A stretch of DNA of 64,000 bases, taken from assembly GCF_036636695.1 (NCBI RefSeq), contig NZ_JAVWNW010000012.1; one strand, given 5' to 3'. Below the pieces are notes generated by a model that ran no database searches, was not told the origin of the DNA, and saw nothing but the letters and a program-made list of their open reading frames with translations. Of this stretch, positions 34,312-43,118 are shown in pieces. This DNA comes from Anaerorhabdus sp036636695. GTDB taxonomy: Bacteria > Bacillota_I > Bacilli_A > Erysipelotrichales > Erysipelotrichaceae. The position numbers and the translations under genes are program-made. Numbering within the stretch: position 1 is the stretch's first letter; the number at the start of each line of letters is the position of its first letter.

Positions 34312-34416
34312 AAAAAACCCATTTACGGGTTTCTTCTTTTTTATATATAAGGGGATAGTATATTGTGACACAATTAGGGGGATTGTGTTCACCATGCAAG
34401 TTATTATCTCTTGCTT
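34312..34416 (-). ncRNA. csRNA-like small RNA, copy 2
   Basis: The minus-strand RNA of about 105 nt has hairpin 1 (GCAAG and CTTGC around AGATAATAA), hairpin 2 (ACACAAT and ATTGTGT, loop CCCCCTA), unpaired CTATCCCCTTATA, and a terminator (AAACCC and GGGTTT, 34315-34332). It lies just upstream of copy 1 in tandem, in the gap between the HAD and MATE genes. The gap 34042-34477 contains nothing else recognisable. Confidence 0.75.
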
Positions 34417-34422
34417 GACTAT

Positions 34423-34473
34423 ACTATACATAAACACTATCGTAATAATTTGTTTCAATTATGGAAAATTATG
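34423..34473 (-). promoter_or_regulatory. Promoter with CATAAT direct repeats, small RNA copy 2
   Basis: CATAAT boxes lie at 34468-34473 and 34458-34463, then 29 bp to TATAGT at 34423-34428, all on the minus strand. The distal box is 4 bp from the stop codon of the MATE gene. Confidence 0.65.
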
Positions 34474-34477
34474 TTAT

Positions 34478-35824
34478 TTAACTTTCCTGTGTTAATTCGA
34501 AGTTTTTCCAACGATTAGTTTTTAAGTATATAAAATAAACAATAATTTGAAATGTTGTCGCAATTGGAATAGCTATTCCAATTCCTGTTAAATTACCTGG
34601 TGTTAATTCAACTAACAAATAAGTTAATGGTATTCTTACAAAGATTGATGCAATTACACCTACCAACATTGCGAAGACTGTTTTCCCACAACCATTATAG
34701 AACCCATTGAAGGTAAATCCAAAAGCAACAAGAATGAAGTCTACACTAAACCATAACAAGTATTGTGAACCCGCTAAAGCAACCTCTGGTGATGAATTGA
34801 AGATAGACATCACAACATTAGGGAAGTAATGTCCAATCACAAAGAATATAACAGAGAAAGCAAATGATAACCCAATGCTTACTTTCAATGATTTAATCGC
34901 TCGATCTTCCTTATTAGCACTCATATTTTGGGCAACAAATGTTGACAATGCTGCCCCAAATGCAGAAGCAGGTAACATCGCTAATGCTTCAAACTTACTA
35001 CAAATTCCAATTGCTGCAGAAGCATTTACACCAAATGTATTAACAACTGCCGTTATAAAAATAAATGAAATTGATATGATTGCTTCTTGAAATGATACTG
35101 GAATACCAATTTTCATTATTATTTTTGATATATTCCAATTCATTTTCATCTTTCTTAAATCAAAATAATTACGTGATTTCTGTAAGTGAATTATTGCCAA
35201 CAAGAAACTAATTCCTTGTGATATTGTTGTCGCAAGAGCAGCACCACTTGTATCCATCTTGAATGTTCCAATAAATATAAAATCTAAGACAATGTTTGTA
35301 ACACAAGCTACACTTATAAAAATTAATGGATTTTTTGAATCTCCCATTCCTCTTAAAATTGCCGCAATTGCATTATATCCAAATGTAAATATAATTCCAA
35401 ACCCACAGATCATAATATAGTTTCTTGCAAGTTGTACTGCTTCTGTTGGTGTTCTCAATAAATTCACTAAATTTGGTGTCAACGCAATCACCGTCAGCAT
35501 AACCACAGTCCCTAAAAAAATAAATAAACTTATCGTTGCAGAAACTGTTTCTTTTAATTCTTCCTTACGATTAGAACCAATTAACATTGCAACCAAAATT
35601 GTTGCCCCCATCGTTAATCCAGTAACTAATGACGATATAAATTGCATCACTTGAGTTCCAACATTCACTGCTGAAATACTCGCATTAGATGTAAACCAAC
35701 TGAGTATAGCCATATCCATTGTGCCATAAAGAAATTGTACGAAATTCGCCAATAGGAAAGGGATAGCAAATTTTATTAGACACTGAGTGATGTTTCCATG
35801 AATCAGATCATTGACTTTATTCAT
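34478..35824 (-). CDS. MATE-family efflux transporter (module B)
   Basis: This 448-residue, twelve-helix protein begins NDLIHGNITQCLIKFAIPFLLANFVQFLYGTMD-like, typical of the MATE/NorM branch, with a second half starting near 235. It overlaps the HAD gene upstream by 4 bp, so it belongs to the module B operon, which makes a link to the imported compound likely. It differs clearly in sequence from the MATE of module A. Substrate unknown. Confidence 0.92.
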   Translation of the reverse strand: MNKVNDLIHGNITQCLIKFAIPFLLANFVQFLYGTMDMAILSWFTSNASISAVNVGTQVMQFISSLVTGLTMGATILVAMLIGSNRKEELKETVSATISLFIFLGTVVMLTVIALTPNLVNLLRTPTEAVQLARNYIMICGFGIIFTFGYNAIAAILRGMGDSKNPLIFISVACVTNIVLDFIFIGTFKMDTSGAALATTISQGISFLLAIIHLQKSRNYFDLRKMKMNWNISKIIMKIGIPVSFQEAIISISFIFITAVVNTFGVNASAAIGICSKFEALAMLPASAFGAALSTFVAQNMSANKEDRAIKSLKVSIGLSFAFSVIFFVIGHYFPNVVMSIFNSSPEVALAGSQYLLWFSVDFILVAFGFTFNGFYNGCGKTVFAMLVGVIASIFVRIPLTYLLVELTPGNLTGIGIAIPIATTFQIIVYFIYLKTNRWKNFELTQES

Positions 35825-36468
35825 ACTGTTTCCTCTTCTAAATACTTAAGTACATCTTGAGGTGTTTCAAAATAGATACTTGTTCCCCAATCAAATTGTT
35901 GTTGTACACCCCAACCAGCAACACCAAATTTTACTCCTGCTTGATATGCACACTCATAGTCAAAAGGTGAATCACCTATGAATAAGATTTCATCTTTTTC
36001 TAACTGGGCTTCTTTTTGATAAAGTAATATACTTTCGGGATGAGGTTTGTGATGTTTTACTTTTTCATTTGTTATTACAATCTCGAATTGACGATGATAT
36101 TGTGTTTGAATAATATCGCGCATTAAATCCCATCCCTCTTCAGTTCTTGAAGTATTTACTCCTAGTTTAATCTTCTTGAAAATGAGTTCTTTCAAAAGCT
36201 CTTCAATGCCATCATAAAGGGTTAAATTAATTGCCGCCTTATCAAAATTTATTCGCAATTGGTTTTCAAATTTTTCTTGTTGATCTTCTGGTATTTCAAA
36301 ATACTTAATTGCACCTTTGTTTGTTAAAAAATAGGCGGGTATAAAATCTTCTACCTTGCTAAATTTCTCATTTGTAAACATGCTTGTGAATGTATCATGA
36401 TAAACCTTAATCATAAAACTCGTATTTACAAGTGTTCCATCACAATCAAAAACAATTGACTTAATCAT
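35821..36468 (-). CDS. HAD-family phosphatase (module B)
   Basis: The product of about 215 residues has motif I VFDCDGTLVNTSF, motif II VNTSRTEEG near 105, a lysine in KHHKPHPESILLY near 138 and IGDSPFDYECAYQAG near 162, a phosphoglycolate-phosphatase-like arrangement. It probably dephosphorylates a product of the module. The ATG at 36468 has TAGGGGGAG just upstream, an 8-nt perfect complement (UAGGGGGA) of the loop of small RNA copies 1 and 2. It overlaps the MATE gene by 4 bp. Confidence 0.88.
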   Translation of the reverse strand: MIKSIVFDCDGTLVNTSFMIKVYHDTFTSMFTNEKFSKVEDFIPAYFLTNKGAIKYFEIPEDQQEKFENQLRINFDKAAINLTLYDGIEELLKELIFKKIKLGVNTSRTEEGWDLMRDIIQTQYHRQFEIVITNEKVKHHKPHPESILLYQKEAQLEKDEILFIGDSPFDYECAYQAGVKFGVAGWGVQQQFDWGTSIYFETPQDVLKYLEEETV

Positions 36469-36492
36469 TTTTCTCCCCCTATTCATGTAAAG

Positions 36493-36519
36493 AATGCAGA
36501 AACATAACATTTCTGCATT
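36493..36519 (-). other. Intercistronic hairpin between SIS and HAD genes
   Basis: AATGCAGAAA and TTTCTGCATT form a 10-bp perfect stem with a 7-nt loop between the SIS stop and the HAD ribosome site. There is no T-run. Like the two hairpins in module A it may balance expression within the operon. Confidence 0.6.
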
Positions 36520-36524
36520 ACTAC

Positions 36525-37598
36525 TTATTCATCGTGTGTGTTGAAATATTTTGATTCTGGTAATCCTACTTTCATCATCTCTTCCATTGTTGGAATTGCC
36601 ACACCTTGATCCTTGGCTAAACGATAAGCTAGCATTTCCACAACTGGTGCAAATTCTAAAGCTCTAAAATCATTACCCACTGGTACAAATGCTAAGTCTT
36701 TATCATCAATTGTATTTGCTCCAACAATAAATGCTGAACCTACTTCATTAACAATATAATTCTTTAATCCTTTTGAATATTTATTATCATAAACTCCATC
36801 ATTTAAAATAATAATATTATGACGTTTTGTATAGCCCATCGTTGGTCCATGTAAACCATCATCCATTTCAAAGCCAACACATAAATATTTTTTAACAACT
36901 TCTAATGCTTTAAGTGCACCTTCCATTGCAACACCCCATAAACTACCTGAACCATAGTAAGCAAATCCATCTGCATCCATAAGTTCTTCTTTGTTTTTGT
37001 CAAACCATTCAAGTGTTTTATCACAAATTGCTTTATGGCTTGCTGGCACTTTCAATGCATCTGCTATCACAGCATTATAGTCTGTCTCACTAATTGCTTT
37101 TCTAGTCAAACCAATTTCCAAACCAATTAACATTTGAGTTAAAATTGCAGAACAATATCCAATTGTACGCATTCCATATTCTTCATATCCACAACCCATA
37201 TTCACATGTACATCTGCAATTTTTGCTAATGGTGTATCTTCTTTTTCAGTAATCGCTACTGTTAAAGCACCAATTTCTTTTGCTTTTTTAAGACATGTTT
37301 GTGTGAATGTTGAAGTTCCTGATTGTGAAGTAAAAATATAGATTGCATTTTTATTAAATACTGTTTTCTTCATAAATTGATTTGGTAGTATAGTCGATGT
37401 TGGTAATCCACTATATTTTTCTACATATAAATATGAAGTCACTGAACATGTATTACTTGTTCCTGAGCCGACAAAGATAATTTCATTATGTTTATCTGTG
37501 ATTTTTGAAACTAATTCATTTGTTCTATCTTTTCTTTTAGCTACGATATCTTCAATAATTGAAGGTATTCTATATATACAATCTAAATAACTTACCAT
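36525..37598 (-). CDS. SIS-domain sugar-phosphate isomerase/deglycase (module B)
   Basis: This 357-residue double-SIS protein has IIFVGSGTSNTCSVTSYLY near 39, IFTSQSGTSTFTQT near 88, AYYGSGSLWGVAMEGALKAL near 215 and VGFEMDDGLHGPTMGY near 240. It is related to GfrE/GfrF, FrlB and the GlmS isomerase half. It sits 9 bp after the IID gene. With LevR control and four separate PTS subunits, the cluster most resembles the Salmonella gfr fructoselysine/glucoselysine system, but the substrate is not proven. Confidence 0.85.
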   Translation of the reverse strand: MVSYLDCIYRIPSIIEDIVAKRKDRTNELVSKITDKHNEIIFVGSGTSNTCSVTSYLYVEKYSGLPTSTILPNQFMKKTVFNKNAIYIFTSQSGTSTFTQTCLKKAKEIGALTVAITEKEDTPLAKIADVHVNMGCGYEEYGMRTIGYCSAILTQMLIGLEIGLTRKAISETDYNAVIADALKVPASHKAICDKTLEWFDKNKEELMDADGFAYYGSGSLWGVAMEGALKALEVVKKYLCVGFEMDDGLHGPTMGYTKRHNIIILNDGVYDNKYSKGLKNYIVNEVGSAFIVGANTIDDKDLAFVPVGNDFRALEFAPVVEMLAYRLAKDQGVAIPTMEEMMKVGLPESKYFNTHDE

Positions 37599-37607
37599 TT
37601 CTTCCTC

Positions 37608-38429
37608 CTAGAAAATTCCAATCCAAGTTCCTAATATTGCAAAAATCATTAAACCAAAAATTAATAGTGTTGGTTTTACTTTCTTACTTAATAATTTAAA
37701 GCAGAAGAGTGTTAATAATAGTGGAAGCAATTTAGGGAATATCGTATCTAACATTGCTTGAATTGATTGTTCAGCACCACTCATATTGAATACCCATCCG
37801 ATATTTACACTTACCATTGTTGCTGTCATTGCCCCAACAGTCATTAATCCAACAATACTTGCTGCCTTTGTAATAAAGCTCATAATTCCATTTTCTGCAG
37901 CATTTTCCATGAATTTAGCTCCAAGTCCAAATCCCATATATGGCCCAATGAAACGAACAAATGCTGCTGGAATGTTATAAAGTAATAAGAATACAATTGG
38001 CCCTAGTAAACTTCCATTACCAGCTAGACTCAATCCTACTCCCATGGAAATAACACGCCATGTACTCTGGAAAATTGAATCTCCAATTCCAGCGAACGGA
38101 CCCATCAAAGATGTCTTTACTGCACTAATTGATGATTTATCAAAATTTGGATCTTCAGCACCTTGTTTTTCCATTGATGCTGCTAGACCTGTAATAAATC
38201 CACTTACACTTGGTGTTGTATTGAATAATTCCCAGTGTCTTTTGTATCCTTCAATACGATCTTCTTTTTTGTCATAGTATTTATTGATTACTGGAATCAT
38301 TGTATAAAGGAAAGATAAAGCTTGCATTTTTTCCCAGCAGTATGGAGCACTCATTGTGTGAGAACGTAATGCTACTTTAAAACATAATTTACTTTCTTCA
38401 TCGGTTAAATTGAATTTTTCTTTAATCAT
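37608..38429 (-). CDS. PTS mannose-family subunit IID (module B)
   Basis: The product of about 273 residues begins IKEKFNLTDEESKLCFKVALRSH. It has the family ELFNTTPSVSGFITGL near 72, SLMGPFAGIGDSIFQSTWRVI near 105 and C-terminal helices. The ATG at 38429 has GGAGG upstream and overlaps the IIC stop by 8 bp. It forms the channel with IIC. Confidence 0.95.
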   Translation of the reverse strand: MIKEKFNLTDEESKLCFKVALRSHTMSAPYCWEKMQALSFLYTMIPVINKYYDKKEDRIEGYKRHWELFNTTPSVSGFITGLAASMEKQGAEDPNFDKSSISAVKTSLMGPFAGIGDSIFQSTWRVISMGVGLSLAGNGSLLGPIVFLLLYNIPAAFVRFIGPYMGFGLGAKFMENAAENGIMSFITKAASIVGLMTVGAMTATMVSVNIGWVFNMSGAEQSIQAMLDTIFPKLLPLLLTLFCFKLLSKKVKPTLLIFGLMIFAILGTWIGIF

Positions 38430-39201
38430 TGAATAGTTCCTCCTCACCACTTGCTACAACTTCTTTTTTATTATTTTTGGAAAAGCTTCCCTCGAAATAA
38501 AGAATAATGACTAAGATAATTCCTAAAGTTGCGATTGCCATTAATGGTAATCCACAATAAGTTGCTAGGACGAATCCTAAAATATAATATACTGCAAGTT
38601 TCTTTGTTAACATCATCTTCAATAACAATGCAAATCCGACTGCAGCTAACATCCCTGCCGCAACACCCATACCATCTAGTAATACTGTTGGAAGACTATC
38701 GATAACACCTTGCATAACTGTTGATCCAAGTGCAACTGCAGCCCCACAAATAATTCCCTTTGGAATGTAGAATGTTAATGATACAAAAGGTACCATTCTT
38801 TCCAATGCTTTATAGTTTCCTGATTCAACCATACGGTCAATCATCGGACTCCATAATGAACGTAATGCTACTAATGGAACGAACATCATTTGACATAAAA
38901 TTGATACAGGAACTGCTAATGCGAATGCTGTTTCTGTTCCTTGTCCCAAAATAATTGCGAACGCTGTTCCTACTGCTGTCCCTGCTACTGCATCTGGTGG
39001 AACTGTTCCTCCAATTGCCATAACACCCATGAAAACTAATTCTAACGCTGCTCCTACTATAACCCCTGTAGTGATATCTCCTAAAACAATCCCTATAGCA
39101 GTTCCAACGATAAATGGACGTGTTGTCATTGGGTATGAAAACCATGTTTCTACAAATTCTAAAATTATGACTGTTAAGCCTACTAAAACTGCCTGTAACA
39201 T
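38422..39201 (-). CDS. PTS mannose-family subunit IIC (module B)
   Basis: This 259-residue membrane protein has GTAIGIVLGDITTGVIVGAALELVFMG-like motifs near 33-58 and GGTVPPDAVAGTAVGTAF near 63. It moves the sugar with IID. It is an independent gene here, in contrast to the IIC-IID fusion of module A. It begins 13 bp after IIB. Confidence 0.95.
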   Translation of the reverse strand: MLQAVLVGLTVIILEFVETWFSYPMTTRPFIVGTAIGIVLGDITTGVIVGAALELVFMGVMAIGGTVPPDAVAGTAVGTAFAIILGQGTETAFALAVPVSILCQMMFVPLVALRSLWSPMIDRMVESGNYKALERMVPFVSLTFYIPKGIICGAAVALGSTVMQGVIDSLPTVLLDGMGVAAGMLAAVGFALLLKMMLTKKLAVYYILGFVLATYCGLPLMAIATLGIILVIILYFEGSFSKNNKKEVVASGEEELFND

Positions 39202-39214
39202 TTTCTCTCCTCCT

Positions 39215-39691
39215 TTATTTTAGTATTTTTTCTAAGTCTGTTTTTGATTCACTTGGTACCATTTGGAATTCTACAACATCAACATAATTTTTAAGGTCTT
39301 TAAGTGTAGCTAGATCGTTTTCATTCAAGAATACACCTGGAGCTAACATTTTTGCTCCTTCGTTCTTTTTAACTCCCCCGATATTTACTTTCTTAATTTG
39401 CCCCTCTAATTGTTGCACTAGCCCTAAAGCATCTTGGATTGTTCTAGTGATTACAAATATTTTTGTTTGGGTTGTACGTTCGTCTTTTAGTAAAGTTGCG
39501 GCATCGTTAATCGTTTTAATCGCTAACTTTACCCCACTAGGTTTCGCCATTTTCAAAGCCATTTTTGTCATTTCATTTGTTGCTGCTTCATCATTCGCAA
39601 CTAGTATTGCATCTGGACTTATTGCATTTGACCAAGCAACGGCAACTTGTCCATGCAGCAAACGGTCATCTACTCGACAAAGTTCTACCAT
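39215..39691 (-). CDS. PTS mannose-family subunit IIB (module B)
   Basis: The 158-residue product begins VELCRVDDRLLHGQVAVAWS, with the phosphorylated histidine near residue 14 in RLLHGQV, the canonical motif. VNIGGVKKNEGAK near 100 is also typical. It overlaps the IIA gene by 7 bp and precedes IIC. Confidence 0.95.
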   Translation of the reverse strand: MVELCRVDDRLLHGQVAVAWSNAISPDAILVANDEAATNEMTKMALKMAKPSGVKLAIKTINDAATLLKDERTTQTKIFVITRTIQDALGLVQQLEGQIKKVNIGGVKKNEGAKMLAPGVFLNENDLATLKDLKNYVDVVEFQMVPSESKTDLEKILK

Positions 39692-40116
39692 AATTCATCA
39701 TCCTCCAATCCTTGATTGATAGTATTAAGTGCTTTTGTATGATTCATAATTAATGTCCCCTTTTTAGAAGATTCAATTGTATGTTGCAATATCTTTGCAG
39801 TATTTTCTTCTGTTGCTAGTTTCATCTCTAGAATCATTGCTAATGTCATGTTACTTACAACATATACATTTGTATGATTACATAATTCAATAAGCTTGCT
39901 GTGTACACTTCCACCCAATATGTCACTGAATAAAACATATTCATCTGTTGGGTTTTCTTCAATCTTCGATTTGATTAAATCAAAGATTACTTTTGGTTCT
40001 TTATAAGTATCCAAGCCATATGCATCAATATCATCGCAATTACCTAAAATCATTTTCGCTGCACTCAGCATACCCTCTGCTAGAGACCCGTGAGACGTAA
40101 TTATTATTTTTCGCAC
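39685..40116 (-). CDS. PTS mannose-family subunit IIA (module B)
   Basis: The 143-residue product begins RKIIITSHGSLAEGMLSAAKMI, with the active histidine near residue 9, and has LFSDILGGSVHSKLIEL near 63. The start is a GTG at 40116 behind GGAGGATAGAGG. It is the first gene of the module B operon, and the -24/-12 promoter lies 31-46 bp upstream. Confidence 0.94.
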   Translation of the reverse strand: MRKIIITSHGSLAEGMLSAAKMILGNCDDIDAYGLDTYKEPKVIFDLIKSKIEENPTDEYVLFSDILGGSVHSKLIELCNHTNVYVVSNMTLAMILEMKLATEENTAKILQHTIESSKKGTLIMNHTKALNTINQGLEDDELW

Positions 40117-40146
40117 CCTCTATCCTCCTTCCTTTGCTTTTACTAC

Positions 40147-40162
40147 AGCAAAAAATGTGCCA
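40147..40162 (-). promoter_or_regulatory. Sigma-54 (-24/-12) promoter of mannose-PTS module B
   Basis: On the minus strand the bases read TGGCACATTTTTTGCT, an exact match to the sigma-54 consensus TGGCAC-N5-TTGCW with the invariant GG and GC 10 nt apart. It lies 31 bp before the IIA start. The LevR-type activator and RpoN are encoded just beyond. This is strong sequence evidence that the operon is transcribed by sigma-54 RNA polymerase. Confidence 0.93.
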
Positions 40163-40202
40163 GTAGATTTCTAACACATTTTTTCTTCTATTTCATTGTA
40201 TT

Positions 40203-43034
40203 TCATGATTCTGTCCATAAATCATTGACACTATTTTCATCTTCTTTGACACTAGCTTTGTATCTTTTAAAGATATAGTTGTAGATATATCCTATTTCAC
40301 TTAAAGGAACTGTGACATTATACATTTGCTCAATTTCCTCAAAAGCATTCTTCACAACGATAATAAAATCTTGATGAGAATCTACAAATTCTGCCAAGCC
40401 TTCAAAGTTAACCATGTATTTATCAATAATTAATCGCTCTATTAGGCAACCAATATGAATATATAAACCAAAAACAACATTTGAATTTAATTCTAACTTT
40501 AAACCCGTTTGAATCTTATCGATAATCGCTTCTACACTTACCACAATTCTTTCTGAATTTAAAATTGTTAAATAATTTAATAGATTATCCATAGAGAAAT
40601 TACGTAATATTGCTTTTTTAAAGTTCTCTAAATCTTTTTCATTGAGATGATTTCGCGATAGTTGTTCAAGTTCTTGATAACTACTGCCATTAATAATTCC
40701 CTCTATAGGTATAAACTTAACATTTTCAATATGTGGATTAGATGTACCAATCATACATAAAACATTGTATTTATCGAATACAGGTAGTGATTTTTTCTTT
40801 TCTTCAATTGATGCATAGTCATAAGGAATAAATGTTACCCCTGCATTGCTAGGAAACGAATTTTTTAAAAGATCCGCAAATTTTTCAGCAGTTCCAATAC
40901 CTGTTTCGCAAACTGTAATAATCGCTGGTTGTTTCTTTCTGTTTTTGATTATCTTGTATTTGTGTTTATTTCTTTCGCTTGCTTCTTCTAATATCTTTTC
41001 AATAGAATATCCTTCCATAATCATACTTCCAATATCCAGTGCAAGTTTTGTAGAAACATTATTGATAATTCCAATATCAATATTCGCAAAAGTTTCAAGA
41101 AACTGATGAACAGATTCTAATGAACCCATATCTACCATAACAATGATTTCTTTAAGATTCTCAAATCGTTTTAAGTATTCTACAAGCTTTTCTATTACAT
41201 CTTGAAAATCGGTTTCTAAAGGCATGTCAATAGCTTCAAAGATATTATGATTTAAGAATTGATTTGTTACTTCTACAATACCACTGGCAATTGAATAACC
41301 ATGTGCAAGAATAACTCCTGGTATTTTAGCATTTGAAAGAATGCGATTAAAGCGATGCATAATAAAGAATAAATCTAAACTACCTACAGCACCTAAATTG
41401 ATATGCATACTATTATCTACAAGATTCACAATCTTTGATACAATTTCCCATTCCGATGTGAATTCATTCTTAACATAATTCATTAAGCTATTAATATCTT
41501 CAGCATGTGATTTAATCAAAGACCATTCAAAACCATACTCTTTTGAAAAATCATAAATGAAGATTGATAACATCCTAATTTGATTATTTGAAATTTTTTG
41601 TACACTTTTTTCGTTAATTAAAATGTTAATGATATTCGTCATTAAATTTTCCATGAGTTTTAACTTTGGTGAATTTTTTGTGCTTTCAAAAAATAAATAA
41701 TCATAATATTGATCAAGTCTTAATTGTACAAAATCAATAAATTCTGAAAACTGTTTTGGCATATCCAATGAAGTATAATGTTTGATAATTGATTGATTCA
41801 TTAAATAGATTTTACTATCTGTATAATTAACACGAAGAATTGAATCTAACTCGATCATCGAATTATCATCATATTGATTTGTGACATCAGTAAGATTTCC
41901 ATTGAACATATCTTCTGGCAAATCATCAATTCTTATTTCAATTGAATCTCGTTGAAGTGATTGAATATAAACATTCGCAACTGCTGCTTTAATCATATTT
42001 TTCATTTGTCCAACGTTCCCTTTGTATTCAAATGAAATCAGTGCTTGATATGTTAGCTTCGATAATCGAATTGTCTTTTTAATTCTTTGTTCTTCATATT
42101 TGAATAAAGTATGAATTAGTTCATTTTTCTCATGCATTGAGCGTTCTGCAAGTGAAGGTATTTTAACTGTGATTGGAATTCTTCGCATGAAAGTTTTCAA
42201 CAATACTGCATTAGGATCTTCTGTTGTCGCAAAAATCATTCTACATTGTCCTTTATACCACTTCTTATTATCTCCAACTTTATGATATGTTCCTTTGTCC
42301 ATATATAAGAATATTTTTTCTTGGCAATCAGGTTTTAGTGAATGTACTTCATCTAAAAAAATAATTCCACCATCTGCTTGTGCTAGAATTCCATCGGTAT
42401 CACTATCTGCTCCTGTAAAAGCACCTTTTACATAACCAAATAAATTAGTCATTAATAATTCTGGATTATTGGAATACTCTGCACAATTTACGATAACAAA
42501 TTTACTTTCTTTATCAATTATCTTCTTTTCTTGCGCATAGTCAAACATGAGTTGAGCAATAAAACTTTTCCCTGTTCCTGTTTGTCCTTGTAACAAAATC
42601 GGTAAGCCTCCATCCGGATAAGTTATTGCTGCTTTGCATTGTTCAATTGCATAAGCTAAGCTTTCTGTTGCACCTACTAACTTCTTAAACGCATTACTTC
42701 TTGCGCGATGATTTACTTGTAAATACGTACGAAGTTCTTCTAAACTATCAAACTCCGATTGAATCGATTTTGTATTCAATGCGTTACACAATGATAGTTT
42801 ATCAAAAAAATAAGTTGGTCTTGAATTTACTTTAATGAGTTGCCCTTCTTGCAATAATTCGTTAAAATAGTGGGAAACAAGATTTCTACTACAATCTAAT
42901 TCTTTCGCAATAATATTTGCAGTACATTTTCCTAAATTTTCTTCTATTAAAAAATCAATTGTTTGGCAATTTTCACTAAAATTCTTTAAATGCTGTATTA
43001 TTTTTTGCTTTACAGACCCTTCTTTGCTTTCCAT
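40203..43034 (-). CDS. levR: LevR-type sigma-54-dependent PTS operon activator
   Basis: This protein of about 943 residues has an N-terminal winged helix (GKCTANIIAKELDCSRNLVSHYF), an AAA+ domain with Walker A LLQGQTGTGKSF near 148, the sigma-54-contacting GAFTGAD near 205 and Walker B GGIIFLDEVH. It continues with a PRD, an EIIA-Man-like domain (VILAHGYSIASGI, with His) and an EIIB-like domain (TVCETGIGTAEKF, with Cys), then a C-terminal PRD. PTS phosphorylation tunes its activity. The ATG at 43034 has AGGGGAG upstream. It is divergent from rpoN and adjacent to the promoter it should drive. Confidence 0.94.
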   Translation of the reverse strand: MESKEGSVKQKIIQHLKNFSENCQTIDFLIEENLGKCTANIIAKELDCSRNLVSHYFNELLQEGQLIKVNSRPTYFFDKLSLCNALNTKSIQSEFDSLEELRTYLQVNHRARSNAFKKLVGATESLAYAIEQCKAAITYPDGGLPILLQGQTGTGKSFIAQLMFDYAQEKKIIDKESKFVIVNCAEYSNNPELLMTNLFGYVKGAFTGADSDTDGILAQADGGIIFLDEVHSLKPDCQEKIFLYMDKGTYHKVGDNKKWYKGQCRMIFATTEDPNAVLLKTFMRRIPITVKIPSLAERSMHEKNELIHTLFKYEEQRIKKTIRLSKLTYQALISFEYKGNVGQMKNMIKAAVANVYIQSLQRDSIEIRIDDLPEDMFNGNLTDVTNQYDDNSMIELDSILRVNYTDSKIYLMNQSIIKHYTSLDMPKQFSEFIDFVQLRLDQYYDYLFFESTKNSPKLKLMENLMTNIINILINEKSVQKISNNQIRMLSIFIYDFSKEYGFEWSLIKSHAEDINSLMNYVKNEFTSEWEIVSKIVNLVDNSMHINLGAVGSLDLFFIMHRFNRILSNAKIPGVILAHGYSIASGIVEVTNQFLNHNIFEAIDMPLETDFQDVIEKLVEYLKRFENLKEIIVMVDMGSLESVHQFLETFANIDIGIINNVSTKLALDIGSMIMEGYSIEKILEEASERNKHKYKIIKNRKKQPAIITVCETGIGTAEKFADLLKNSFPSNAGVTFIPYDYASIEEKKKSLPVFDKYNVLCMIGTSNPHIENVKFIPIEGIINGSSYQELEQLSRNHLNEKDLENFKKAILRNFSMDNLLNYLTILNSERIVVSVEAIIDKIQTGLKLELNSNVVFGLYIHIGCLIERLIIDKYMVNFEGLAEFVDSHQDFIIVVKNAFEEIEQMYNVTVPLSEIGYIYNYIFKRYKASVKEDENSVNDLWTES

Positions 43035-43118
43035 ATTCTTCTCCCCTGTTTTCATCTATTCTAGCATAAAAAATAAACTCAACAAGAGTGTATTGTAAAT
43101 TTCAGGAGATGATATTCT

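Noticed and set aside
34121..34470. Tandem near-identical elements that could be read as a MITE or CRISPR-like pair
   Set aside because: Each unit has its own promoter, hairpins and terminator, there are no terminal inverted repeats or target duplications, and the third copy keeps the same gene-like layout.
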